64,000 nt of DNA from positions 620,001 to 684,000 of the forward strand of contig NZ_CCDL010000001.1 in the NCBI RefSeq assembly GCF_000724085.1, in the 5' to 3' direction. Origin of the DNA: Oceanobacillus manasiensis (GTDB lineage Bacteria > Bacillota > Bacilli > Bacillales > Amphibacillaceae). Below the pieces are notes generated by a model, which saw only the letters and a program-made list of their open reading frames with translations, was not told the DNA's origin and searched no databases. Of this stretch, positions 8,131 through 17,278 are shown piece after piece (the stretch's first letter is position 1; each line of letters opens with the position of its first letter). The translations under genes and the position numbers were made by a program.

Positions 8131-9054
8131 TTAAGACTCCTTTTCTGTGGCTAGACGATCTGCCATTCTATTCCCTTTATAAGCTTCCACTACACCAATA
8201 AATGTTTCTACGTTTTTTTTGCTTCGCATAACTGGAGAATAGATATAAGAGAGAGTCCTAGTAAAACGCAAATCTTCTACCTCCAGTACGTCGAGTGCCC
8301 CATGCATCTTTTCCCGGGAAATAACGCTACGAGACAATAGAGATAAACCCATTCCTCTCATCACGCTCTCCTTAATCCCCTGATTGCTGCTAATGGTAAG
8401 CATTGACTTCACAGAGAGGCCATTACTCCGAATGACATGGTTTAAATACTCTCTTGTCCCTGAACCATCCTCTCTTGTAATCCATGTCTGCTCATGTAAA
8501 TCCTTAATCAATATGCGCTGTTTCCCTGCAAGTTCATGATCAGTCGAGCAAATGATGGACAGTTCATCGTTCATAAAGGGATGAACAGCAAGTTCCTTTT
8601 CATTACTCTGACCTTCAATCAACCCCACGTCAACCTGAAAGAGACGCACCTGTTCTACAATTTCTTCTGTATTTCCAATTACGACCTCTAATTCTAATGC
8701 TGGAAAATCATGCTGTAGTTGTTGTAGAAAAGTAGGTAAAATATATTCTCCTATTGAAAAGCTCGCGCCAATTTTTAATTGGCCTTGAATAGATTGGTGA
8801 TGTGTTGCTATATCCTCTTGCGTTTGCTCATACATGGCAATGATTTGCTTGGCGCGGTCATAAAGTATCTCCCCTGTTGGTGTAATTTGAACAGATTTTG
8901 GTGAGCGGACAAAAAGTTCTGTGTGAAACTCCTTTTCGAGGTTTTTAATATGTAAGCTAACACTAGGTTGTGAAATATGTAATGCCTGTGAGGTTTTCGT
9001 GAAATTTCCCACGTCAGCAAGTGTTATAAAGGTTTTAAGGGCATCGTAATACAT
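8131..9054 (-). CDS. LysR-type regulator of the YeiE/CysL group
   Basis: A 307-residue transcription factor: N-terminal winged helix-turn-helix ('LADVGNFTKTSQALHISQPSVSLHIKNLEKEF') and a C-terminal effector-binding domain. ATG 9054 is preferred over GTG 9060 because AAGGAG is seven bases before it. It is divergent from yeiH (9169), with the promoter and operator expected in the 114 bases between them, and it co-transcribes doxX. In enterics the LysR protein YeiE lies next to yeiH and is reported to respond to sulfite, so this protein likely controls YeiH; the effector here is inferred. Confidence 0.88.
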   Translation of the reverse strand: MYYDALKTFITLADVGNFTKTSQALHISQPSVSLHIKNLEKEFHTELFVRSPKSVQITPTGEILYDRAKQIIAMYEQTQEDIATHHQSIQGQLKIGASFSIGEYILPTFLQQLQHDFPALELEVVIGNTEEIVEQVRLFQVDVGLIEGQSNEKELAVHPFMNDELSIICSTDHELAGKQRILIKDLHEQTWITREDGSGTREYLNHVIRSNGLSVKSMLTISSNQGIKESVMRGMGLSLLSRSVISREKMHGALDVLEVEDLRFTRTLSYIYSPVMRSKKNVETFIGVVEAYKGNRMADRLATEKES

Positions 9055-9168
9055 GGTCACACTCCTTATTATTAGTATTCCTAATCATAACAATAATTTA
9101 TATGTATTTCACTAATAGTAGAGCTTTCGATAAAGTGAATGGAGAGTGAAATAGAGGACGTGATAGAT

Positions 9169-10185
9169 ATGGGAAGTTACTTGCAAAAAAATAGTCAAAA
9201 TGGATTTATTGTGGGTATTGGATTAACACTTCTGCTTGCATTGTTGGCAGGCCTCTTCGCCAAACTACCTTTCTTAGCAATCATGGGGCAGCTCGTGATC
9301 GCAATAATTTTAGGAATGGCATGGCGAGCAGCATTTGGTCTACCTGACACATTACGGGCTGGAGTGACCTTTTCTAATAAAAAGCTTTTACGACTAGGAA
9401 TTATCTTATTAGGTATGCGCTTAAACTTAGCAGACATTTACAATGCGGGTATAAACGTGTTTATTATCGCCTTTCTTAATCTTGTGTTCGCACTTATTCT
9501 CGTTTATTTCCTTGCACGCTGGTTCGGAGTGGGTCGCAACCTGGGAATCCTTACCGCATGTGGTACAGCCATATGCGGAGCTGCAGCTGTTGTGGCAATT
9601 GCCCCGATTATTAAAGCAAAAGAAACAGAAACGGCTGTGAGCGCTGGAATCGTAGCATTATTAGGTACCACTTTTACTTTGGTGTACAGTTTAATTTACG
9701 GATTGTTACCATTATCGTCAACAGGCTATGGCGTATTTGCGGGAGGTACCTTGCATGAAGTGGCTCATGTTGTTGCTGCAGCTGGGGCTGGAGGAGAAAC
9801 GGCAGTTGATATGGCAGTACTTGTTAAATTAACACGTGTCGCATTACTTGTCCCTGTTGCCTTTGTTATTGGTTATCTTATACAAAGAGGAAATAAAAAA
9901 GCGGCAGGAAGCAAACCTACAATGTCTATCTTCCCATGGTTCATTTTAGGATTCCTTGCCATGAGTGGTTTTAATACATTAGGCATCGTTTCGGAGTCTG
10001 TAGCAAATAGTATTGTTATGATTGCTTACCTTTTAATCGCGATGGCGATGGGTGGTCTTGGGTTAAATGTGGAGGTCAAAACTTTCCGTAAGTTAGGAAT
10101 GAAAGGAGTTGCTGCAGGTATCGTCGGATCTGTATTCCTAGCGATTTTTGGTTATGCGCTTGTGATGCTTTTTCAATTAAATTAA
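9169..10185 (+). CDS. yeiH: YeiH family putative sulfate/sulfite exporter
   Basis: A 338-residue membrane protein with about ten helices (PSE/UPF0324 family). Diagnostic stretches: 'AIILGMAWRAAFGLP', 'RLGIILLGMRLNLADI', and 'LTACGTAICGAAAVVAIAPIIKAK'. Members are annotated as putative sulfate exporters. ATG 9169 has GAGGA ten bases upstream; an ATG 30 bases earlier is possible but adds an acidic extension with a poorer ribosome site. It is divergent from the LysR/DoxX unit, an arrangement typical of regulator-target pairs, and ends at a hairpin (10205-10244). Confidence 0.88.
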   Translation: MGSYLQKNSQNGFIVGIGLTLLLALLAGLFAKLPFLAIMGQLVIAIILGMAWRAAFGLPDTLRAGVTFSNKKLLRLGIILLGMRLNLADIYNAGINVFIIAFLNLVFALILVYFLARWFGVGRNLGILTACGTAICGAAAVVAIAPIIKAKETETAVSAGIVALLGTTFTLVYSLIYGLLPLSSTGYGVFAGGTLHEVAHVVAAAGAGGETAVDMAVLVKLTRVALLVPVAFVIGYLIQRGNKKAAGSKPTMSIFPWFILGFLAMSGFNTLGIVSESVANSIVMIAYLLIAMAMGGLGLNVEVKTFRKLGMKGVAAGIVGSVFLAIFGYALVMLFQLN

Positions 10186-10204
10186 AGAAACATGAAACTT
10201 TTTA

Positions 10205-10244
10205 GCAGATGTGCTGTATGAATAACAGAGCACATCTGTTTTTT
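10205..10244 (+). terminator. terminator of yeiH
   Basis: Arms CAGATGTGCT / AGCACATCTG followed by TTTTTT. Confidence 0.9.
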
Positions 10245-10273
10245 ATATGAAGAGTTATAGGAGGTAAGAATGG

Positions 10274-10663
10274 ATGGAAGAGACTTTTGTAAACCTGTTG
10301 ACGTTGTTTGTTTCTGTTTTGTTTGTAGGGATGGCCGCCTTTCAAGTGCTTCTTTCGTTTGGACTGCCGTTAGGAGAATTTGCGATGGGAGGGTACTATA
10401 AGGTATTACCTAAAAAATTACGTTTAGTCAGTTTATCGAATGCTATTATTCTTCTAGGTATGTGTTTGGTTTACTTAAAAAATGCTAATTTAATAAGTGG
10501 CTTTGAGTTTTTACCAATTCCTATTTTGGTTTGGGTCATTAGTATCTTTCTAGGACTTAATACGATAGCAAATCTCGCATCCCGAAGTAAGAAAGAAAGG
10601 TATGTGATGACACCTATAGCAGGCGTTGCTTTTGTAATGTGCCTTTTACTGGCATTGAATTAA
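10274..10663 (+). CDS. four-helix membrane protein, unrecognised
   Basis: A 129-residue protein with four hydrophobic helices and a conserved-looking loop after helix one, 'LSFGLPLGEFAMGGYYKVLPKKLR'. That loop recurs in many small Firmicutes and actinobacterial membrane proteins of unknown role. AGGAGG lies nine bases before ATG 10274. It is monocistronic, between the yeiH terminator and the zinc-ribbon gene. Confidence 0.75.
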   Translation: MEETFVNLLTLFVSVLFVGMAAFQVLLSFGLPLGEFAMGGYYKVLPKKLRLVSLSNAIILLGMCLVYLKNANLISGFEFLPIPILVWVISIFLGLNTIANLASRSKKERYVMTPIAGVAFVMCLLLALN

Positions 10664-10748
10664 CGCAGTTCTAAATACACCAATGAGCTTGTGCCACACT
10701 TGGCCAGGGGTGTGGTAAACTAATTGTATGTTAAAGGAGGTTTTACCT

Positions 10749-11087
10749 ATGAACGAACTACCAAGTTGTCCAAAATGCCATTCAGAATATACATATGATG
10801 ATGGGAATGTCTATGTTTGTCCGGAATGTGCCCATGAGTGGACGGGAGAAACAGAAGTGGAACAAGATGATGTGAAAGTGTACAAGGATGCAAATGGAAC
10901 CGTATTGAATGATGGCGATGCTGTTACCGTAATTAAGGATTTGAAGGTAAAAGGCACGTCCTCTGTAGTGAAGAGAGGGACGAAGGTTAAAAACATCCGC
11001 TTAATTGATGGAGACCATGATATCGATTGTAAAATTGATGGTCTTGGTGAGATGCAATTAAAAACCAAGTTTGTGAAAAAGCTGTAA
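10749..11087 (+). CDS. yjdM: YjdM/PhnA zinc-ribbon protein
   Basis: A 112-residue cytosolic protein. The N-terminal zinc ribbon ([21 protein letters not shown], two CxxC pairs) is followed by a small beta-barrel-like domain with '[23 protein letters not shown]', the standard YjdM/PhnA family layout. ATG 10749 follows AAAGGAGG at eight bases; an upstream ATG would bury that site. The family was once called alkylphosphonate utilisation protein PhnA, but a phosphonate role is not established and it lies 11 kb from the phosphonate-type transporter here. It ends at a hairpin at 11113-11140. Confidence 0.88.
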   Translation: MNELPSCPKCHSEYTYDDGNVYVCPECAHEWTGETEVEQDDVKVYKDANGTVLNDGDAVTVIKDLKVKGTSSVVKRGTKVKNIRLIDGDHDIDCKIDGLGEMQLKTKFVKKL

Positions 11088-11112
11088 CTTAAATCAATAT
11101 GTACATACAGGA

Positions 11113-11140
11113 AGCCCCTTCTAGTTAAGGGGCTGTTTTA
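11113..11140 (+). terminator. terminator after yjdM
   Basis: Arms AGCCCCTT / AAGGGGCT with a six-base loop, followed by GTTTTA. It lies between the convergent yjdM and sspO genes. Confidence 0.8.
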
Positions 11141-11147
11141 ATTGGAA

Positions 11148-11300
11148 TTATTGTCTTTTCTTCGTTTTTTTATTATTTAACTTTTCTTCGGTGGTAAGGG
11201 GTTCGTTCGCAAATTCGTGGTCAAATTGTTTTGATAACTTCCCTCTTACTGCTTGTTCATCACTCATACCAGCACGCTTCTTCTTTGAATCGCTTGGCAT
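11148..11300 (-). CDS. sspO: small acid-soluble spore protein O
   Basis: A 50-residue spore protein. The C-terminal half, 'EFANEPLTTEEKLNNKKTKK', is the SspO (CotK) hallmark; the N-terminus is Lys/Ser-rich and diverges from the B. subtilis protein. AGGAGGTG lies seven bases before ATG 11300. SspO is made in the forespore late in sporulation, so a SigG promoter is expected in the gap 11301-11480; I could not pick one out. Single gene, convergent with yjdM. Confidence 0.85.
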   Translation of the reverse strand: MPSDSKKKRAGMSDEQAVRGKLSKQFDHEFANEPLTTEEKLNNKKTKKRQ

Positions 11301-11482
11301 TCTCAACACCTCCTAGTGCTTATTATTCCAGTCTTTTAGTTAAGTATGTGCTTTTAGGGAGTTATAAAGGTTGTCTTATTAAAACCAGAGTATGTTTCCA
11401 AACTAGTTATAAAAATAGGAAGTAGGGTATAGGTTAAGAAAAGAATTTAATGCCAGTAAACCAATAAACGGAGGGATTACAT

Positions 11483-12223
11483 ATTTTACGAGTGGTTGCT
11501 TTGTTCTTGATTTTGTTCTTATTCGCAATACTAGACACAATAGGATTAGCACCTGATAATCCTATTACAACAACCCAGTTATGGATCTTCGTAGGTATCC
11601 TTTTTATTGCAATTGTCGGGATATTAACCTACAGAGCCTACCAGAGGAGGTCCGACCGGGAAGAAGATCAAAAGCCTACTGACATGGAACAGCATGATTT
11701 TGATTATGCATACCGTGAAAAGTACAGGGACGCATCAGAACAGTGGGTGTCCATCTTTGCAAGAGCTGAAGAGAGTCCCTATCAGGTCCGAGTATATTTT
11801 TTGAATGCTGTTCAACGATTTTTGGGTAAGTATTTAGATGTTTTCTTTTTCAATGCTGAAATACGGGGTGGGAATAGTCACTATACATTTAAACAGAAGC
11901 CCATTTTGAAAAACCTTTATACAAATCAATGGGACGTTTACCAGGATGATGCATACATTGGAAAATTCAAAATGAAGTTTAAGTTAAAAGAAATGCATGT
12001 TAGATATGAGCCAGTAGACCAACAAGAAGAGAGAATTTTTTATCAGCGCACGGTAATGTCCACTAAAACAAAGGCAACAGTAAGTAATGACAAGGTACTA
12101 GAAGCGGATGCTGACCGTTTTGCTATTCGGACAAATCATCGAGTAAACATTACTACGCAGGAGATAGACCCAGCCTTTTTGCTTGGTTTATATCATTTGA
12201 CCATCCTGGTGAGGAATAAATAA
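11483..12223 (+). CDS. membrane-anchored protein, unrecognised; probable ATT start
   Basis: About 246 residues. Two N-terminal hydrophobic helices (residues about 4-20 and 30-50) are followed by a charged linker and a beta-rich cytosolic domain with an aromatic segment 'YLDVFFFNAEIRGG' and 'KNLYTNQWDVYQDDAYIG', reminiscent of scramblase/Tubby-like C-terminal folds but not assignable. The strong site GGAGGG (11470-11475) is seven bases from an in-frame ATT at 11483 but sixteen bases from the first GTG at 11492, so ATT initiation looks likelier. No partner gene. It ends at a bidirectional hairpin. Confidence 0.65.
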   Translation: MLRVVALFLILFLFAILDTIGLAPDNPITTTQLWIFVGILFIAIVGILTYRAYQRRSDREEDQKPTDMEQHDFDYAYREKYRDASEQWVSIFARAEESPYQVRVYFLNAVQRFLGKYLDVFFFNAEIRGGNSHYTFKQKPILKNLYTNQWDVYQDDAYIGKFKMKFKLKEMHVRYEPVDQQEERIFYQRTVMSTKTKATVSNDKVLEADADRFAIRTNHRVNITTQEIDPAFLLGLYHLTILVRNK

Positions 12224-12255
12224 AACATTATTGTGCAGACAAATTAGACAAAAAA

Positions 12256-12287
12256 GGCATGGGCTCTATAAAACCCATGCCTTTTGT
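12256..12287. terminator. bidirectional terminator
   Basis: Arms GGCATGGG / CCCATGCC flanked by an A-run on the left and TTTT on the right. It can serve both the 11483 gene and guaC. Confidence 0.85.
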
Positions 12288-12294
12288 AATAGAC

Positions 12295-13278
12295 TTAATA
12301 AACTTTATCCCCGTTAAAAATGGAATTTTTCACGACAACGTAATCAACAGTGCGGATAGAATCAAGTGTGCTTCCACCAGCGTATGAGATTGAGGATTGT
12401 AAATCCTGTTGCATTTCAGTTAATGTATCGTCAAGAGAGCCTTTGTGCTCCACATACATTTTCTTGCCTTCAACGTTTTTCTTTTCGCCTTTTTGGAATT
12501 CAGAAGCGGAGCCGAAGTACTCTTTATAAAGCTTTCCTTCTTTTTCAATGGTCTCGCCTGGAGACTCTTCATGTCCGGCAAAAAGAGAACCGATCATCAC
12601 CATTGAAGCTCCAAAACGTACAGATTTAGCTATATCACCATGTGTGCGGATACCGCCATCTGCAATAATAGGTTTTGTTGCTGCTTTGGCACACCAGCGT
12701 AGTGCTGCAAGCTGCCATCCGCCTGTACCGAAGCCTGTTTTAATCTTCGTGATACAAACTTTCCCTGGGCCGATTCCGACCTTCGTAGCGTCTGCTCCTG
12801 CATGCTCTAATTCTCTAACCGCTTCGGGAGTTCCGACATTCCCTGCGATGACAAAGCTTTTTGGTAAATGCTGCTTGATATGCTTAATCATGTTGATAAC
12901 TGCATTAGAATGTCCATGCGCAATATCAATCGTAATAAATTCCGGAACCAGTTCTTCGTTTGCTAATTGCTCAACGAATTCATATTCTTCGTCCTTCACA
13001 CCTACACTGATAGAGGCAATAAGTTCGCTTTTTTGCATATCCTTGATGAAATCAATTCGCTTTCCTGGTTCAAAACGATGCATGACATAAAAGTAACCGT
13101 TTTCGGCTAAATGCACGGCAACTTTTTCATCTATAATAGTTTGCATATTTGCTGGTACGACAGGTAATTTAAAGTTATATCCGCCTAGCGTAACACTTGT
13201 GTCACACTCTGAGCGACTATTAACAACACATTTTGCTGGAATTAATTGAATATCTTCATAATCAAATACATTTTCCAC
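12295..13278 (-). CDS. guaC: GMP reductase
   Basis: A 327-residue enzyme that converts GMP to IMP using NADPH, returning guanine nucleotides to the adenine branch. It aligns throughout with B. subtilis GuaC from '(M)[26 protein letters not shown]'. The IMPDH/GMPR loop has the catalytic Cys in '[17 protein letters not shown]', and '[17 protein letters not shown]' is the phosphate-binding region. I start at GTG 13278 (AGGAG eight bases upstream) because it matches the family N-terminus; a GTG three codons earlier overlaps the ribosome site. Candidate PurR boxes precede it. Confidence 0.95.
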   Translation of the reverse strand: MENVFDYEDIQLIPAKCVVNSRSECDTSVTLGGYNFKLPVVPANMQTIIDEKVAVHLAENGYFYVMHRFEPGKRIDFIKDMQKSELIASISVGVKDEEYEFVEQLANEELVPEFITIDIAHGHSNAVINMIKHIKQHLPKSFVIAGNVGTPEAVRELEHAGADATKVGIGPGKVCITKIKTGFGTGGWQLAALRWCAKAATKPIIADGGIRTHGDIAKSVRFGASMVMIGSLFAGHEESPGETIEKEGKLYKEYFGSASEFQKGEKKNVEGKKMYVEHKGSLDDTLTEMQQDLQSSISYAGGSTLDSIRTVDYVVVKNSIFNGDKVY

Positions 13279-13291
13279 TTTATACACTCCT

Positions 13292-13335
13292 AAAACCGAA
13301 TGTTATTTTGAAACGAATAATTATCGTTCGTCTAT
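13292..13335 (-). promoter_or_regulatory. candidate PurR box pair upstream of guaC
   Basis: AAAACCGAATGTT (13292-13304, plus strand) and ATAGACGAACGAT (13335-13323, minus strand) each resemble the PurBox AWWWCCGAACWWT. They are inverted with 18 bases between them. B. subtilis guaC belongs to the PurR regulon with boxes spaced about 16-17, so this is a reasonable but imperfect match. Confidence 0.5.
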
Positions 13336-13489
13336 TGCTTAATTTACATCATTTTGGATTAAAAGTCAATGCTGGTTAAATTAAAGCCCCCTAAACCCAA
13401 ATAGCCAGGCAAATTCCTAGTAATAGCTACGAATGGCTGCCTAGCTGTTAAGTAAACATTTCCCCCACGTTAACTCAGAGGCCGTTAGA

Positions 13490-14995
13490 TTATTTTAACT
13501 CAATTTCTTGGTTTCTATCCTGATACCATAATAGAAATGCATCTGCCCATTCTGTTGGGATATCCTCCATGGTAGTGTGCAAAACAGGCTTGGCGCGGTT
13601 GACTGTTTCTAATGATGCTAAGCCAAGCTTTTTTTGTACAATATTACGTGAGACTTCAACCTCTATTACTCTACTTCGTTTGGACAGGAACAAGGACGAC
13701 CCGAACCCCCCTCTTCTAAGTTGGATGAATGAGTCATTGATCGTATAACGGGTATGCTTATAATTCATTATTCGTGATATGACGACTAAAACGAGTAAGA
13801 TGAGTGAAAGAACCCACCAATATTCAGAAAAGCCAAACAGGTCTGGTTTCCAGAAAAAAAGTACTGCAGTGGCGGTAATCCAGAACCAGCTTGGTGTTAG
13901 CATGCGCAACCAAAATGCTTCACGAGGAAGGGACTGCATCGAATCTGTTAGCCTGTAAGATGGCAATATTTCCTCTACGAGCTGGTGAGCTTTCTTTACT
14001 GGTAAAAAGGGATAAAGGCTATTAACGTCAGCCCCATCATCTCCTAGTGCCCCAGCAACCACCAGCTTCACTTCTGCAAGCCCGAGTATCCGTTTCATAA
14101 AAGACTGCTGAATCTGAATGGCCTGGACGTTCTTTTTCGTAATAGAAAATGCTGTTTCTTCCAGCACACCCTTGGTAATATCTATCTTCTCACTATCTGA
14201 TGCAATTTCATATTTCCCATATTTTAAGAAAGTCCATACCATGCCACCGATCATTAATAGGGCAATTACCAAAATGATAGAGAGGGCAATCATCCACCAT
14301 CGATCAAGAATGAATGCAAGGAACCCTTCTGCTTGCTGCTCAGTAGGAATAGCGTCGTCAAACTTATTTACCTGAGATCCTAAAATTGGTATTACAGCCA
14401 GGAAGCTTAACGATGTAAAGGAGGCTTTTATGACTTCCTTTTTCGTCGGACTAAAATGCACGACTCGATCTGATTTGCTTTCTGAACCTTGATGCGTATC
14501 CGTGTTTTCTATCGTCGTATTTTCAGGATCCGCTTCTGGTTTAACAGCAGTAGTTTGCTCATAAACCGTCTTTTCTAATCGACTTGCTTCAGCATGTGTT
14601 ACGACATTAAATTTTACAGAGCTATCATCACCTTGAGAGCTCGTTTCAAACGTTATCGATGTGACGCGGAAAATGCGGTGAAATAATTTGGTTTCCCGTT
14701 TAACATGCTGGACTTTTGAATATGGAATCGTTTTTTTATTCTTAGAAAAGACTCCTTCAGTTAGAACGAATGCTGTTTGTGTCAGGGTGTACCTATTGGT
14801 AGACCATTTTAATATGAGATGAATGAGCTTAGCAGCTATTAAAACGTAAAAGGCAATCCTGCCATACGTGATAAACCAGGAATCTGAACCAGCTTGAAAA
14901 ATAAATAGGATGAAAATGAAGAAGATGATGTTTTTGATAAACAAGAAAAAGTCATAGACGATTAGCAAGGGATGATGTCGTGTTGCTTCATTCAT
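13490..14995 (-). CDS. ydbT: PH-domain membrane protein YdbT
   Basis: A 501-residue membrane protein with three bacterial PH (bPH2/YdbS-like) domains, each preceded by a hydrophobic helix pair: about residues 65-140 ('TLTQTAFVLTEGVFSKNKKTIPYSKVQHV'), 265-345 ('ITKGVLEETAFSITKKNVQAIQI') and 415-490 ('RSRVIEVEVSRNIVQKKLGLASLE'). Its ATG overlaps the ydbS stop by one base. In Bacillus the ydbST pair is reported to protect against cyclic bacteriocins such as amylocyclicin; a similar membrane-stress role here is inferred. Confidence 0.85.
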   Translation of the reverse strand: MNEATRHHPLLIVYDFFLFIKNIIFFIFILFIFQAGSDSWFITYGRIAFYVLIAAKLIHLILKWSTNRYTLTQTAFVLTEGVFSKNKKTIPYSKVQHVKRETKLFHRIFRVTSITFETSSQGDDSSVKFNVVTHAEASRLEKTVYEQTTAVKPEADPENTTIENTDTHQGSESKSDRVVHFSPTKKEVIKASFTSLSFLAVIPILGSQVNKFDDAIPTEQQAEGFLAFILDRWWMIALSIILVIALLMIGGMVWTFLKYGKYEIASDSEKIDITKGVLEETAFSITKKNVQAIQIQQSFMKRILGLAEVKLVVAGALGDDGADVNSLYPFLPVKKAHQLVEEILPSYRLTDSMQSLPREAFWLRMLTPSWFWITATAVLFFWKPDLFGFSEYWWVLSLILLVLVVISRIMNYKHTRYTINDSFIQLRRGGFGSSLFLSKRSRVIEVEVSRNIVQKKLGLASLETVNRAKPVLHTTMEDIPTEWADAFLLWYQDRNQEIELK

Positions 14996-15486
14996 TACTC
15001 CATCTCCTCTACTTTCGCGTAATGGGCAATCGTATTTCTTAGCTCTGTCGCCACTTCCTTTTCGAGAGCTGGAATCGTGTGTGAAGAGCCCATTGTTTGT
15101 ACCGTTACCGAATACAACTCAAATTTACGTAGCAATGGCCCTTGCTTTGTAGAAACGGATTGAATCTTTGTCATTGGTACAAGCTGATGTTCTTCCTTTA
15201 TTGCGCCAGACTTTAACTGCAAAAATTCCTCGCTAATCCCAAACCTCCAATGCTTGTACAATAAAGCTGGTCGAGTATAGCCCCAAATTGCGCCCACAAT
15301 GGTAATAACAACTAACCCGATAAGAATCCAGCCTATCCAACTAACCCAAGAAAAATAGTAATCCAGATAAAACAGTATTGCTAACACAATTAGACTAATG
15401 ATATTGGAAATTGTTTCACTAAGCCGCCATACCTTTACTGCTTTCTTGGAAAGTTTTTGGTTAGGTGATAAAAGATTCTCCGACAT
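14995..15486 (-). CDS. ydbS: PH-domain membrane protein YdbS
   Basis: A 163-residue protein with two N-terminal hydrophobic helices and one bPH2 domain: 'LYKHWRFGISEEFLQLKSGAIKEEHQLVPMTKIQSV' is the diagnostic strand-turn pattern. It is the first gene of the ydbST operon. ATG 15486 is selected because AGAGGAG lies eight bases upstream; a GTG three codons earlier would be too close to it. It probably forms a membrane complex with YdbT, judging from their one-base overlap and shared domain type. Confidence 0.85.
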   Translation of the reverse strand: MSENLLSPNQKLSKKAVKVWRLSETISNIISLIVLAILFYLDYYFSWVSWIGWILIGLVVITIVGAIWGYTRPALLYKHWRFGISEEFLQLKSGAIKEEHQLVPMTKIQSVSTKQGPLLRKFELYSVTVQTMGSSHTIPALEKEVATELRNTIAHYAKVEEME

Positions 15487-15674
15487 ATGTAACACTCCTC
15501 TTTCAACGATGTTGCACCAATATGGTTGGTCGATAATACTAATACGAAAAACTAGCCAAAATGTTTCAAGTTTTCATGAAATCTACACTAGGTATCGAAC
15601 GAAATAGAGGCAGTCTTTTGTTAAAATAGAGGTAGTAGAGTTAGAGCCACGAAGCTATTAAGAGGGGGGAGTAA

Positions 15675-16571
15675 ATGGTGAAATGGCAAGATAAACAAAG
15701 TTATATGGAAGCTGAATGTCCAAGCAACTATCAATTTGATGAGACACTCGTTTTCTTAAAGCGTTCGAATCAAGAAATGCATCGGGTCGAAGGAAGAATA
15801 GTGTATAAAGCATTAAAGGTAGACGGGAGTGCAATCCTATTTTCAGTGACGGAGGAAAACGATAAGCTTTACATACATGTTTTAAAGGGAAAAGCTGACA
15901 GTTTAACCAAAGAGTCCATCACTGTTTATGTAACGAAATGGTTTGACTTAGAGCGCGATGTAGCACCCTTCTACCAATTAGCACAGCAGGACCCTTATTT
16001 AAGTAAGCTTGTTCAGCAGTATAGTGGCTTACGTATAGTGGGAATCCCTGACCTGTTTGAAGCATTTGTATGGGCTATCGCTGGACAACAGATCAATTTG
16101 ACGTTCGCTTATACACTAAAGCGCCGTTTCGTGGAGCAGTTTGGGGAAAAGCTTGATTGGGAGGGCGAGGCTTATTGGCTGTTTCCAGAGCCGGAAGATC
16201 TAGCAGATTGCACGATTGAAATGTTAAGAGTCTTGCAGTTTTCATCCCGAAAAGCAGAGTATATACTAGGTATAGCAGAGAAAATGCGAGATGGTTCTTT
16301 ACAACAAGCATTAAGAGAGAATAGCTATCAAGAGTTAAAAAAAGAGTTGCTGTCGATTCGAGGAATTGGTGCTTGGACAGCAGATTATGTGCTAATGAAA
16401 TGTTTTCGCATGCAAAACGCTTTCCCCATCGCGGACGCCGGCATACATCAAGCATTAAAGCAACAACTTGGTAGGAAGCCAACGTTGGAGGAAATAGCGA
16501 AACTGGCAAGAAATTGGGCTGGCTGGGAAGCATACGCAACCATCTATTTATGGAGGTCTTTAAATGAATAA
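15675..16571 (+). CDS. DNA-3-methyladenine glycosylase II (AlkA-like)
   Basis: A 298-residue base-excision repair enzyme that removes alkylated purines. The N-terminal AlkA_N-like domain is followed by an HhH-GPD domain: 'VWAIAGQQINLTFAYTLKRRF' and the hairpin 'LLSIRGIGAWTADYVLMKCF', with the likely catalytic Asp254 in 'FPIADAG'. AGAGGGGGGA precedes the ATG. It overlaps the methyltransferase gene by eight bases, so both repair genes are one operon. No Ada-type activator is visible here. Confidence 0.9.
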   Translation: MVKWQDKQSYMEAECPSNYQFDETLVFLKRSNQEMHRVEGRIVYKALKVDGSAILFSVTEENDKLYIHVLKGKADSLTKESITVYVTKWFDLERDVAPFYQLAQQDPYLSKLVQQYSGLRIVGIPDLFEAFVWAIAGQQINLTFAYTLKRRFVEQFGEKLDWEGEAYWLFPEPEDLADCTIEMLRVLQFSSRKAEYILGIAEKMRDGSLQQALRENSYQELKKELLSIRGIGAWTADYVLMKCFRMQNAFPIADAGIHQALKQQLGRKPTLEEIAKLARNWAGWEAYATIYLWRSLNE

Positions 16572-17037
16572 AGTAGATTATAAATCACCGATAGGGATAA
16601 TTGAAATAACTGGAACAGAGGAAGCGATCTATGACGTCTCTTACACCGAAAAGCAGGAGGTAGCTTATACATTTTCAGAAAGCCTCCCTCAGACGGTGAA
16701 GGATTGTTATACACAGTTAGATGAATATTTTAAGGGAGAGCGTTTGGAATTTGATCTGCCTTTTAAACTGGAGGGTACGCCTTTTCAGCAAGAAGTTTGG
16801 CAGGCACTAAGAGAGATCCCATATGGGAAAACAGGAAGCTACAGAGATATTGCGGTATCCATTAAACGTGATAAAGCAGTGCGTGCTGTTGGAAGTGCGA
16901 ATAGCAAAAACAAAATTAGTATTATTTTTCCGTGTCACCGTATTATAGGGACAAGTGGAAAGCTAACTGGCTATGCGGGCGGTTTGTGGCGGAAAGAATG
17001 GCTGTTAGCACATGAGAAAAAGATAATGAATAAATGA
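16564..17037 (+). CDS. ogt: O6-alkylguanine-DNA methyltransferase
   Basis: A 157-residue suicide repair protein that moves the alkyl group from O6-alkylguanine to its own Cys124 in 'FPCHRIIG'. The DNA-binding helix segment 'PYGKTGSYRDIA' and 'RAVGSANSKN' are typical. There is no Ada N-terminal domain, so it is the Ogt/AdaB type. Its ATG lies inside the end of the glycosylase gene. The pairing covers both N- and O-alkylation damage. Confidence 0.93.
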   Translation: MNKVDYKSPIGIIEITGTEEAIYDVSYTEKQEVAYTFSESLPQTVKDCYTQLDEYFKGERLEFDLPFKLEGTPFQQEVWQALREIPYGKTGSYRDIAVSIKRDKAVRAVGSANSKNKISIIFPCHRIIGTSGKLTGYAGGLWRKEWLLAHEKKIMNK

Positions 17038-17278
17038 ATCTCCTATTAATAACTAAGTCTTAATGGATTTTATTATTCAGCTTTTTAAATGAAAATGGTA
17101 GATGAAGTAGCCGATGGAATGTATAATGCAATATGGGAAGAGTAATGAAATTGTAATGTACTTGATATATTCTATTAATAAATTGTATATTTTTAAGATT
17201 TTCTCTTCCGCTTACCTATAAATATAGTATAATCATCATAGGTAAAAACAACCAGAATCACAAAGGGAGAGAGAACCA

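Noticed and set aside
10749-11087. link between yjdM (old name phnA) and the phn transporter
   Set aside because: They are 11 kb apart with unrelated genes between; the name is historical.
13279-13489. purine riboswitch upstream of guaC
   Set aside because: I looked for the conserved three-way-junction core and saw none; only PurBox-like motifs and a weak hairpin near 13401-13446.
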